Made by a program: the position numbers and the translations under genes
Shown here: in pieces, positions 1-9,694 of the stretch
Numbering within the stretch: the stretch's first letter is position 1
Layout: the number at the start of each line of letters is the position of its first letter
NCBI GenBank assembly: GCA_037176905.1
Contig: JBBBWG010029510.1
Span: 5,568-25,648 of the forward strand
From: Azolla pinnata
Taxonomy: Eukaryota > Streptophyta > Polypodiopsida > Salviniales > Salviniaceae
Reading direction: 5' to 3'
Length of the DNA: 20,081 nucleotides
Notes under the pieces: model-generated
Seen by the model: the letters and a program-made list of their open reading frames with translations, nothing else
Told to the model about the DNA's origin: nothing
The model's database searches: none

Positions 1-203
1 GAACACATGTGCTTAACTTTTCTTTAATCTTGGCTGATGTGAATGTAAGGTAGTAAACAAAGGCAATGTAACACTCTTGTTGCGTAACTAAATGGTAGCG
101 TGTGTTAATAGGAGGAGCTTATATCAGAACACATGTGCTTAACTTTTCTTTAATCTTGGCTGATGTGAATGTAAGGTAGTAAACAAAGGCAATGTAACAC
201 TCT
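1..203. repeat. Direct repeat, two 77-bp copies inside an intron
   Basis: Bases 1-77 and 127-203 are the same sequence, offset by 126 bp and separated by a 49-bp unrelated spacer. Copy 1 begins at the window edge, so the repeat may extend further left. It lies upstream of the guanylate kinase exon that starts at 346, so it is presumably intronic. No coding potential is seen. Confidence 0.9.
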
Positions 204-345
204 CGAATCAATCAGTTAAAAGACGAGACAAGAGTTTTTTCCTTAAATGCACACATTCCAAACCGGAGAGTGGAAGTCAACAGGTATTGTTGGCCTAACG
301 GCTTAACATATGACTAGAACATGATTTGTGTGATTGTATTGGCAG

Positions 346-1079
346 AGGCTCGCAGAAATCAGGAAAGATGTACACTTCTCAGTAACCATGACTACGAGGG
401 AGAAACGACCAGGGGAAGTCCATGGCAAGGATTACATTTTTGTATCAAAAGAGGAATTCGAGTCCATGATTCGTAATGATGAATTCCTTGAACATGCGCT
501 TGTATACGGTGACTACAAGGGTATACACAAGGATCAGGTACAATCAATACATACATCAAGCAAACTTGTCTCTCATTTTCTACAAACATATGCCATGGAC
601 TCTCAAAATCCCCAGAAAATCGCGTTGTTTCACATCTATTCATACTGAGTTTGGCATTGGGATAATAGTCGAGAATGGAGAACATGATATGTCAATTACA
701 TGACTGGATATCGGATATACATTTTTGCCATCTTGGCTAGATCCGAGAAAGCTTGCGGAGAAGCATGAATGTGGTGCTGAGGCTTGATATTCAGGGTGCT
801 GCAACAATGCGGAAGATACTTGGCACCGATGCCGTGTTCATTTATCTCGTAGCAGAAAGTGAGGCCTCCCTTGTTAAGCGGCTGATTAGGAGGGGGACAG
901 AGACTAAAGAGAAGCTTTTGCAACGGATCATTGCAGCCAGAGAGGAGCTCACTCATCTAAAAGACTTTGATTATGTTATTGTGAATGCTGATGGGAAACT
1001 AGACGAGTCTGTTTCGGTGATCTCTTCAATAATCGATGGTGAGAAAGCTCGTGTGCATCCAAGAGTAGCTCGTTTGTAG
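346..1079 (+). CDS. Guanylate kinase, organellar/plant type, C-terminal part (5' exons outside the window)
   Basis: Phosphorylates GMP (and dGMP) to GDP with ATP. Two coding exons are visible: 346-537 after a GGCAG acceptor, ending before GTACAA, and 741-1079 after CTTGGCTAG, ending in TAG. Both junctions are phase 0, and together they give 176 residues. Visible motifs are the GMP-binding TTREKRPGE segment followed by [19 protein letters not shown] (conserved Glu and Tyr), the LDIQGA strand with its Asp, and the lid [13 protein letters not shown]. The C-terminus (VHPRVARL) is where organellar plant enzymes usually end. The N-terminal P-loop and any transit peptide are missing because those exons lie left of position 1. 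Compared with the common plant GIPKQQ, this copy reads GIHKDQ at the end of the first visible exon. Identity is secure; plastid versus mitochondrial location cannot be judged without the N-terminus. Confidence 0.93.
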
Positions 1080-3658
1080 ACTGAGCTGTTTGCAGAGTCA
1101 TAACCATAAAATGCTGCTCAAATCACATCAGTAAGTTACAAACACAATCCCCAAGTTCCGTTACAATGCATGATATGTGGCTACGCTTCTACAATGCAGT
1201 TTCTCCTTCTCATTGTGCTACTGTCGTAAAGGACTTGTAGTTTGCAATTTTGAAAGCCCTCAAGTGTAAATCCAGTGAGAAACAATGGCAATATTGCATG
1301 CCAGACTAAAGACATGTTCTGTTAGTCTGCCAATGTCTTCAGTGTGTAAAAAAATAAATCATGCTGATTTCGTTACTTTTCATATTTTAATTGATTTTGG
1401 GAACACTGCTTTACATGACAATGCTGCATATTTTTGCTAATGGTGTTGTATTTGTTGCTTGTTTGCATTGAAAATATATTCATTTATCATTACATAAACT
1501 GTATGCAAGAATTACAAAAGAAGCTCCACATCTTGATCCATGTCGAAACTCGTTATACCACAATTATTACAATTTGTGAAAGCATGTGCAAACTACCACT
1601 AGAATAAGAGGAGTTTCACTTAGGAGTGAGAGTTGGGTTCACATTTTTTGGCATCCATAGTAGGTAAGAGTGATTTGTTTGAAGCAACTAAACTCATCGA
1701 TTACAAGCATCGAAGATATTCACGCACTTATTGATAATGTCCTCTGTGCAGCTTCAAGATGGACATGTCTTGGATGACGTGATTCATCATCTTGCTCGCC
1801 TTTGATTTCTGAGGTTCAACAAACATATATCTTAATCCTGAATCTTGTTAGATTTTTGTCAAAATAGAGAAGACTGCATGTGGAACTGCATCAAAATGAC
1901 AATCAACAAAAGATCTCTCGTTGTTTATTACCATGAAAATTTCAGGCGCATCCAATACAATCTGATTGCATACAAGCACTTGCAAAGTTTTTCCGCTGCA
2001 AGGCTTATTTAGGCATTCCTTTGAACAGTGTGATTGACCTCACCCATCTGCAACATGGAGAGAATACGTACGACCAAAAAGGAAACTATTTCACGATTCC
2101 TAAAGGCTCTTTATTTTTACAATATTTCGTCAAAGAATCCAATCAGGATTTCAATTCAAGTCAGTGGCATGCACCAGTTATATTATTTTGAAAGTTCATT
2201 GATTACTTATTCCTCTCATACATTTGAAGAATGCCTTCAATAAAAATATTTAAATATACATTCTTTGAAGCTAACAACCTGCAATTAGCAATGCTTGTAG
2301 TAAAACATGTATATAATTATGGATAATGATATAGTTTAGGTATGTAATATTTATTGGTTAGCATTTGATCTATGTTTAAGCCTTCAGTGACATGATCAAT
2401 GTGCCTTTTAAAATATTCATGAATTCATATATAAGAAGAAAAAGCAGGGCAAATATTCACGCTTCCAAATCAATGCACATACAAGTGAAGAACAGAACCT
2501 ACAACTCTTCCTTGTTCAGTCTTTCATAGGCACATTTCCTTAATGACAAATTACAATAATGCAAGTAAAGAGCAACAAATTTTGGCATATTAAAAAATGA
2601 ACAATAGAACAGATACGCTTATCTAGTCAATTGTAGATGCCATATGCATTCAGTTTATCTCCATAGATGAGATTTAAGAAAACAGAAATACTGTCCACAT
2701 TTGTTGGTTTCCATATCTACTCTATTTCTTTTATGGTAGGATCACACAATGAAATAGACCATACATACAAGCCATAATGTATGAATTGCATTTCCATATT
2801 ATGTGACGTATAACATGTGCTGGGATAAAAGACACATACATACCATGGAGCTCACTTTGTAAAAGAAAATGTACTAGCTATAATACATGCACATCAATAT
2901 GCTACCCATATATCGGGCCTAGGAAATTATGAAGGAGCTAAAGCATGGGAGATTGCAAGCATCATCCTGGATAAGCAGACTAGCAGCAAATGAAAGAGTG
3001 AAATAAAAAGGCACAAACAACATGTGTACCTGACATGACATGCACTCAGGCCTCACCAGTGAGTGTGCATATTCATAAGATGGATCCGGATCCATCAGTT
3101 AGCTAATAAGAAATACTCCAGAGACAAAGCCGATGGCCATGAATGTTGGTTCCAATAATATACTTTTCCTAAAACTTTATAAATCAAAGACACACCCTAC
3201 ATACATCACCAAACTGTGAAGATCACATCTTCTTTTGAAGAATCAAAAGTTAAACATGCACTTCCATGTTTTTTTACTTCTCAGGTAAAAGGTAGGGCTC
3301 ACCTGTCAACAACCTTCAGACCTCCAACAAAATTGAACTTCGCACATCTTGCCAAGTTTCAGTCTATTATGCTTCCAGCAGGTTTCCGAGTTACAAACAC
3401 TTCTCAAACTCTTAGGATCTCTTCAGCACAACTTCATACTATTTAATATAGATTAGGATATCTTCAATACTGATGCTTGAGTTGCTGATATAAACTGAAG
3501 AACAAACTCTTGGCAATGCAAAGTGATGGCTAAGAGAACAAACGCTACTTGATTATGCTGAAAAAATGTGTGCTTGAAGAAAGTGCGAAAGCCAAGTGAA
3601 TAAGTAAAGAGAGCATTCCAGAACGCAACAGTTACAAGAGTTATCTCTTCTCTCATGC
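1080..3658. other. Spacer and 3' flanks between two convergent genes
   Basis: This 2.6-kb AT-rich stretch lies between the stop codons of the guanylate kinase (+) and the CCCH zinc-finger gene (-). It should hold both 3' untranslated regions. Short open frames at 2034-2243 and 3216-3446 show no recognisable domain. No RNA gene or tandem array was seen. Confidence 0.6.
1353..1358 (+). terminator. Possible polyadenylation signal AATAAA of the guanylate kinase gene
   Basis: AATAAA lies 274 bases after the stop codon, followed by T-rich sequence. It is a plausible 3'-end signal, but plant signals are degenerate, so this is only a candidate. Confidence 0.3.
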
Positions 3659-6399
3659 CTAAGCTTGATTGTAGCTACTGACATAGCCTGTTTGCTGAGC
3701 TGTGTAACCAGTAGCACTGTAATAGGCACCCACATCCCCACTTTTAACCTCATTCTGGTAGTTTGTCACAGTTCCATCCGGGGCATAGGAGAGTGGCTGA
3801 TTTACACCTTGAAACGTGGGAGCACTTCCATAGAATGGAGCACTTGGTTGCTGCTGAGATTGATCTGGAGCATAATGGGCTACACTAGTCTCATTTTGTG
3901 CATATCCACCATGGGTTGAATAACTCCCCACCCATTGACCCATTGGATTAGGCTGCCCATAACTTTGAGGGGCTGGGGCACTAAGGTTAGGTTGAGGATA
4001 GCCTTCATGCGGAGGAGCTGGACCAGTAGGCTGAATGTAGCTCTGAGTTGGACCTGCTAAACTAGATGGACCATAGTTTTGTGGTGGGGGAGGTGTTATA
4101 TTAGGTTGAACATAGTTTTGGTTTGGAGCCACACCAGCTGGCATTGGGGCAGCAGAGTTCATAGTATTCCATTTATTCTCTGGAGTCCAGTAGTTGTAAT
4201 TCGTAGAATACCCATTTGCATTTCCTTGAGTGGGTCCATATGGGTTCACAACCCCACCCACTCCTGGATAAGCATTCATATTTGAAGAAGACGCTGGAGG
4301 TCCGCCCATGTTTGCATAATTTACTTGCCCCCCCCCATATGGGTCAGGCTGGCTAATCGAAACTTGCTCAGGATACATTGGTGGCGCTGCCATGTTGGTC
4401 TGAGTATAATTGGGAGCTCCAGAATATGGACGCAATTCTGAAAATTAAAAGTAAGGGCCAAACTTTGATCACAAACGATGAACCCAAGACATAAGCAAGC
4501 AATAACAAATTACAACAGTAGTATTAGTAAAACAAATAAACCTGCACACTGTCTGATCTTCAGCCCTGTTTAAAGATCTTGGTAAATGATTAAAATGACA
4601 TTTCTAGTTTAAATGCACGGTGGATGCCCAGTGCATAAAGCATAAAACTGGACATGGCATCCAACCATCAAGAAATGTGTGACAAAAGAGCTGGAGGCAA
4701 TTGAGCCGAACTTTGTAAATGAATGATGGGACAGAGGAAAATTCAAACCATCAATCACTAAAATATTCCTAATGCTTGCTCAAAAAATATAACATTCATT
4801 TTTCACTTGGTGTTAAGGTAATCAGAGGGCAAAAAATCAAATCTCAATAAAATGAAAAACAAATCGAACGTGACAAGTGTGGCCTCTACAAACTATTCGA
4901 AGAGGTTGTGTCACGTAGGACTTTTCTTCTGTTTTATGTGCATCAGCTTGAAGATTCATCTACCTTTACATAAAGATTAGAGAGGTTGTCTTTATGAGAA
5001 TAGGACAATATCAATTTACAACTCATGAGCACCTAGCTTCATGCAATGTTAACTTCATTGACTTGAGATTCATATTTATTTCGAGCTTCACAGGAGTGGC
5101 CGTCTAGAACAAATTCAAGTAGTTGCATTGCAGATAATTTTTCCTTCTGTTTCCTGTGTGTGCATAAGGTCTCTTGCTTGTTATCACATAAGGATTCGTC
5201 AGCCTAGAAGTTATGACTGGACTAGTAGCCTTTATACGAGAAATGTACATCATCACATTCATGTCAACCAAGCCACGTCCAGTGTCTATTTGATTGGCTA
5301 ATCTTCAAATTTCATGGACAGGGAAATCCTTTTCAGATTCATAGTCATTATGTCAGATAAAGGATTGCAAGCTGAATGGAGAACCTTGTTTTCCTCAACC
5401 ATCATTCTAAGGAATGGCAACGCAAACAGCAATCAAAGGATCCAGCAGTGTAGTAATATGAAAATACAAGCTTGACCTCCCACGAAAGAAGACCAGTCTG
5501 CTATAAGAATATGGCATACCCGTTTGCCCATGAGCGAAATGGCACTTCTCTCCATAGCTGCAAAGCTCCCCTTTCTCCCATCGAGCACATATGCGAGTCT
5601 TATAGTTCGGCCTCGATGGAAGGCCATAGCTTGGAGCGGAAACAGAGGACCTCTCCACAATTTGACCACCATCACCCCTCTGAGCTTCTTCCCCGCCATG
5701 CGAAAATGTGCATCGGTCACCATAAGGACAATTACCTTCAAAGAAATACCTACAAGGTTTGCTACTCCTCCTCGGAGCTTCAGCTGCAACATTCCCCGAA
5801 CTTACACTAGACTTGGCAAGCTCTTCCCATCCTGGAGGAGGCTTCCGGAGGTCCTCGATCCCATGAGCAAAATGACATCGATCGCTGAAGGTGCAAGTCC
5901 CGAGCTTGAATTTGGTGCAAAGCTTGGTCTTGTAGAACAATGCACCAGTTCCCGAGCCTTTCGCAGACCCAGGAGCAAACCCTCCGACTCCGACTCCCAG
6001 CCCTACTCTTCCTCCCACGTCTCCCACAGCAAAGCCCTGGTTTTGCGGAGCAGATCCAACACCGAACCCATCACCGAAGCCTCCGGCTCCATACCCTGCA
6101 TTAGATCGGCCGTTGAGGCTACCGTCCCCTACTCCGGCGCTTTCTCCGCCGTTGAGGCTCTTGTTCTCCGCAGGGGGTGGATTGGCAAAGCCAGAGGAGG
6201 GCTGGGCGTCGCCCAAGGAATCGGGCTTGGGCTTCTTGGGAGCAGATTCGGAGAGGGAGGAAGCGGGGCGTTTGCGGGGCTCGTCTTCTTCGGGGGGAGG
6301 GGGAGGGGCAGGGGGAGGGGCGTCGCTCCAGCGAGAAGGTTTAGGGTTAGGGTTAGGGTTAGGGCTAGGGTTAGGGTTAGGGTTTGCGGAAGGATCCAT
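3659..6399 (-). CDS. Zinc finger CCCH domain-containing protein with three CCCH fingers (AtC3H12-like)
   Basis: Predicted RNA-binding protein. It has two exons: 6399-5520 and 4437-3659. The junction is ACGG|GTATG ... TTTTCAG|AATTG, phase 1, giving 552 residues and stop TAG. The start at 6399 has a good context (GCCATGG); the frame stays open upstream to 6546 but that part looks untranslated. Fingers: C161-x7-C-x5-C-x3-H179, C216-x7-C-x5-C-x3-H234 and C271-x8-C-x5-C-x3-H290. Fingers 1 and 3 carry TTP-type YKTKLC/YKTRIC leads. Basic clusters near residues 41-58 (PRKRP, KKPKP) could be nuclear signals. Exon 1 ends three codons after the last finger. Exon 2 encodes a 258-residue tail rich in P, Q, Y, N and G, with no folded domain. 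At 552 residues it is longer than Arabidopsis C3H12 (under 400, from memory), mainly through this tail. Residues 6-21 are encoded by telomere-like hexamers. RNA targets are unknown. Confidence 0.92.
4438..5519 (-). other. Single intron of the CCCH zinc-finger gene
   Basis: 1082 bp with consensus GT and AG ends on the minus strand, phase 1. It is AT-rich and I see no nested gene or repeat array in it. Confidence 0.85.
6340..6384 (-). repeat. Telomere-like TTAGGG hexamer array inside the CCCH coding sequence
   Basis: On the + strand there are about seven tandem units: one TTTAGGG, then TTAGGG hexamers with a single CTAGGG variant. On the minus strand these are the opening codons of the CCCH gene and read as alternating Asn-Pro (AAC CCT) with one Ser-Pro. 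Confidence 0.95.
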
Positions 6400-6443
6400 G
6401 GCAGCAGAGGACCGAGCTCTGTGTCTTTGTCTGAGTCTTAGGG

Positions 6444-6510
6444 AATGTGTGTATGTATGTGTGCATGTATGCGATGGAATGTATGCGATGGATGTATGCG
6501 ATGGTATGTT
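6444..6510. repeat. GTATG/GCGATG-type short tandem repeat upstream of the CCCH start
   Basis: Imperfect repeats of ATGTATGCGATGG-like words lie just upstream of the chosen CCCH start codon, probably in its 5' untranslated region or core promoter. On the minus strand the frame remains open through it, so the upstream in-frame ATG cannot be formally excluded as a start. Confidence 0.7.
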
Positions 6511-6525
6511 TGCCATGGAGGTGAC

Positions 6526-7195
6526 GAAAAGGACCCAATTGATCATAAGAAAAACTTATGATTCAAATCATATTGGCAAAGCATATAGAATCCGATGCCT
6601 GAACCGGTTTAGGGATTAGGGTTTAGGGTTCTGATGTCTGAACCGGTTTAGGGTTTAGGGTTTAGGGTTCTGATGTTTGAACTGGTTTAGGGTTTAGGGT
6701 TTAGGGTTCTGATGTCTGAACCGGTTTAGGGTTTAGGGTTTAGGGTTCTGATGCCTGAACCGGTTTAGGGTTTAGGGTTTAGGGTTCTGATGCCTGAACC
6801 GGTTTAGGGTTTAGGGTTCTGATGCCTGAACCGGTTTAGGGTTTAGGGTTTAGGGTTTAGAATCTGATGCCTGAATCGGTCCCGGATTCGATGATATGTT
6901 TGCCATAGCGTTCTGGTACCGACAAAAAGAGCCCAATTGATCAGAAGAAAAACTTATGATTCAAATGATCTTGGCAAAGCCTATAAAATCCGATGCCTGA
7001 ACCTGGTATTGATAATGGGCAAAAACATGAGAACCCGATCGATTCGAAGCAAAACCTCCGACCAGATCATACTGCCAAAAGCATAGAATCCAATGCCTGA
7101 ATCGGGTATTGATAATGGCAGAAACATAAGAACCCGACCGAACAGAAGAAAAATCTCGGACCAAAATCACATTGGCAAAGCATAGAATCCAATGC
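6526..7195. repeat. Degenerate long repeat, about 80-105 bp unit, four copies
   Basis: A unit running from the words CCAATTGATCA and AAACTTATGATTCAAAT, through TTGGCAAAGC and AGAATCCGATGCCTGAA, recurs at about 6526-6608, 6924-7003, 7028-7112 and 7130-7195. The last two copies are more diverged. Bases GATGCCTGAACCGG at the end of the first copy are also the non-telomeric part of the minisatellite at 6594-6865, so that array appears to have grown inside copy 1. The minus-strand open frame at 6961-7239 is a by-product of the repeat. Confidence 0.85.
6594..6865. repeat. Minisatellite of seven units built on TTTAGGG telomere motifs
   Basis: Units start at 6594, 6633, 6672, 6711, 6750, 6789 and 6821. 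The first five are exactly 39 bp: a 14-bp word (GATGCCTGAACCGG or a one- or two-base variant), three TTTAGGG units (one ATTAGGG variant in unit 1) and TTCT. Unit 6 is 32 bp, one heptamer fewer. Unit 7 is 45 bp, with three heptamers plus a partial fourth. On the minus strand, which is the CCCH gene's direction, every unit presents AAACCCTAA, the plant telo-box. Confidence 0.95.
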
Positions 7196-7777
7196 TTTTG
7201 TACATTCGTGTTCCTATGTGTTCCTGTTCTCGTTCCCAAACTTTACCAACATTAAAAAAATAGAGGCTAATAACCATCTTCAATGTAGCGTCAAATTAAT
7301 GTCAAAGCGATTGCAATTCAAGGAAGTTAACTTGCAAAACTAGAGCTTAAACATGAGGAACTGATTGTAGTAAAGTTCTAGCATCAATAAGGTATTTGGG
7401 CAGAATTTGTTAAGAGGTTTTTGGCAAACAACTAACTATAATGCACAAGTATAAGGTGTCATGAATATATAAAAATTGTCATATCAAGATTCAAACCCAT
7501 AACCTTTAAATGCATATATTAAACCTTTAGCCACTAAAATAAAATATTTTATATAAAATTATCTTATAAAATATTAGAAACTCTTAAACATTTTAGAATA
7601 TTTTATTATTATTTTAAATATTCTAAATATTTAAAATACTCTATAAGGACCTATAAATAAGTACTTACTTAATTCATTAAAACTTATTCCGTTAACACCA
7701 ATTTTTTGTTCTCCTAATATACTCCTTATAACCCTTATTTTTATCTTATAATAATGTTTATTTTTGTTTCCAATCCA

Positions 7778-7800
7778 TCTCTATCTCTCTCTCTCTCTCT
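7778..7800. repeat. CT dinucleotide microsatellite
   Basis: Run of CT repeats with one interruption, in AT-rich intergenic DNA. Confidence 0.9.
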
Positions 7801-7988
7801 ACTGTCAATTTTCTTTTATTTTCCATTTCTCTTACTCTCAAGTCTCAACATGGGGTACATTGGTTAGGATATTCTTTTACTCGATGTTTTTTGGAGTCAT
7901 GTCATGGGGTATATTGGACATAATTGCAATGACCCATGTCTATAAGATAGATTTCATGTATTCTTTTTCTTAAAATGGATTATTTAAG

Positions 7989-8050
7989 TTATTGTAAGCA
8001 AATGTTTTTAATGTAAGGGTTATTGTAAGCAAATGTTTTTAATGTAAGGG
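7989..8050. repeat. Perfect tandem duplication, 31 bp x 2
   Basis: Bases 7989-8019 and 8020-8050 are identical and adjacent, indicating a recent duplication in non-coding DNA. Confidence 0.95.
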
Positions 8051-9107
8051 TTTCAGAGGTATAACTTGAAATAGTCCAATGGAACTTGTGGGTGACTAGC
8101 TAGTCCTTAGTCTTCTAGGGAGAAAAGATACTAGTGATTGAGATTGTACAACATGATAAGCAATTGAGATGCTATAATAAGTAAACGTTTAACTTTCTTG
8201 CATCATTGTCGACATTGGTATGTTTGTCTAGTATCATAAGGTTGGCCACATTAGTGTTATAAGTCTTTGGCATAGTTACATCTCCCACCTATTCTCAAGT
8301 CATTTCATTGTAATTTCCTAATAGTTTCTCCTTTAAATTCGATCAGCCCCCGAAAAAATTGAGACCACTACTCAACAACTTACTCCAATATACACAAATC
8401 GGTTTTTTCAGTGAGAGAAACAATTTTTGATAGAGTCACAACATTTAGGAAACAACCTTCTCGATTTAAAAACACAAGGATGAGAACCTAGAGTAATTTT
8501 CTCGCTAGATTTTGACAAAACATACGAAAAAGCTAATTTTCAGCACGATTATCGTCTACATATGGGTTTAGTTATAAAATGGATCAAAGGTAGAGAGATA
8601 CCCATCACAATTGTAAGATTTCATGAGCAGTAGAGAAGGCATAAGGTTTCCCTTTGGCTATAGTCACCTAAACTGCGATGATTGCAAAGGCGATTATGCA
8701 CCACAATGCAACAGACTAGTTTTAATCGATCATTTGCAAGTTGTCTCATTGCAAGTTGTCTCAACCAGGAGCTTGAGAAATCTCAAAAACTTGCTCACTT
8801 AAATTCCATTTGTAGGAATCCGACGTGGAGTCCTCTAATAGGGGGCGGCTCACGTGCAACGCCACTAGCATCGGTAGTGCTATTCAAAGGGAAGGGCAGT
8901 GCAACTCCTGGTAATTGTTTTTATTTATTTATAACAATCTCCGACTTTATCTCTGTGATAAGATGCTTGAGAGGTGTGGGGGTTGTGGTGATGCGATTCC
9001 GACCTCCTAATAAACTAACCTTGGTTTCGATGATTAATACAGATACAGATCGATCGATCTATCTATATATATATAATCACCATCCCATATTCTAAGAAAC
9101 CCTTGCA

Positions 9108-9115
9108 TATATAAG
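9108..9115 (+). promoter_or_regulatory. TATA box of the small secreted peptide gene
   Basis: TATATAAG followed by GGCTCA lies 118 bases upstream of the ATG at 9233, which leaves room for a roughly 90-base leader. A second AT run (TATATATATAT) sits about 40 bases further up. Confidence 0.5.
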
Positions 9116-9232
9116 GCTCAAACGCCGTCCATGCATTGCCAAGATATAGTGAACAAATAATCGCCTCAATTCCTCCTCCTCATCATCGTCATCATATTTA
9201 ACATTTTCTATTCAACCCGCTCGTCTTCACAA

Positions 9233-9694
9233 ATGAGGCCTCTAAGATCAGGGTCATCGCTCCTCATCTGCATTCTCGCGTGCATTGCCTGGCATCTCCT
9301 AGTAGGTAGAGTAGCGAATGTTCGATCATCGATCGATTGGGGAATTTTACTCTATGATTATTATTGTTATTATGAAGGCCGATTTTTTATGAGATAATCA
9401 CGTCATTAGGCGGCGGGTTTGCGCTCGTTTTAATCAGGCATCGCGGCTCATCGTGCGGCCATCGTGGGCCAAGCAGATCATCTCGGGCGGGATATCACCA
9501 ACAACAACGGCAACGAGCGCACGCCATCTGGAAGCGGAGATGCAAAGCTCGCGAGCGAATCCGCCGCAGGGGCCAATCTAGCAAAGGGCCTCGGCGAGTT
9601 CCGCAGGCTGCTGAAGGGCAGCCGATCCGCGCCAGCCAATCTGAAGGCCGGGCAACGTTTCGGCGAGGATTACATCTGCGCCGATGCGTGCTAG
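9233..9694 (+). CDS. Probable small secreted peptide precursor, family not recognised
   Basis: Two exons: 9233-9305 and 9438-9694. The junction is GTAG|GTAGAG ... TTAATCAG|GCATC, phase 1, and the intron is 132 bp. The product has 109 residues and stop TAG. The start context ACAAATGAG is good and a TATA box lies 118 bases upstream. Residues 1-30 form a classical signal peptide: positive MRPLR, then the hydrophobic core SLLICILACIAWHLLV and small residues GIAAHRAA. The middle is Gly/Ser/Asn/Ala-rich and hydrophilic. The C-terminal third is more structured: EFRRLLKGSRSAPAN, then KAGQRFGEDYICADAC at the very end. Dibasic RR and the acidic-Tyr pair EDY resemble processing and Tyr-sulfation sites of plant peptide hormones. 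However, no CLE, RGF, PSK, PSY, CEP, IDA or RALF consensus is present. The exon model and signal peptide are read directly; the hormone role is inference. Confidence 0.58.

Larger units (their letters stand above)
7196..9100. other. AT-rich intergenic DNA without a recognisable gene
   Basis: This stretch includes very AT-rich, self-complementary sequence near 7530-7640, a CT microsatellite at 7778-7800 and short duplications. Open frames at 7764-7973 and 8682-9095 give low-complexity or unfamiliar peptides, with no domain and no good start context, so I do not call them genes. Confidence 0.6.

Noticed and set aside
1752..1805. Possible extra exon after an acceptor-like TCCTCTGTGCAG, reading LQDGHVLDDVIHHLARL then stop
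   Set aside because: The translation looks coding-like but is only 18 codons, no donor partner could be assigned, and the guanylate kinase already ends normally at 1079.
5524..6619. Long + strand open frames (305 and 168 residues) opposite CCCH exon 1
   Set aside because: They are antisense to a GC-rich, Pro/Gly-rich real exon; their poly-Gly and Arg/Val-repeat translation mirrors it, and no domain is seen.
7480..7640. AT-rich inverted-repeat-like sequence with a GATTCAAACCCATAACC word, considered as a transposon or SINE end
   Set aside because: No target-site duplication, terminal repeat or coding relic could be defined; low complexity explains the apparent pairing.
8682..9095. 137-residue + strand open frame
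   Set aside because: The translation shows no family or compositional bias of a real protein, the frame runs into an AT microsatellite, and no promoter or splice partner was found.
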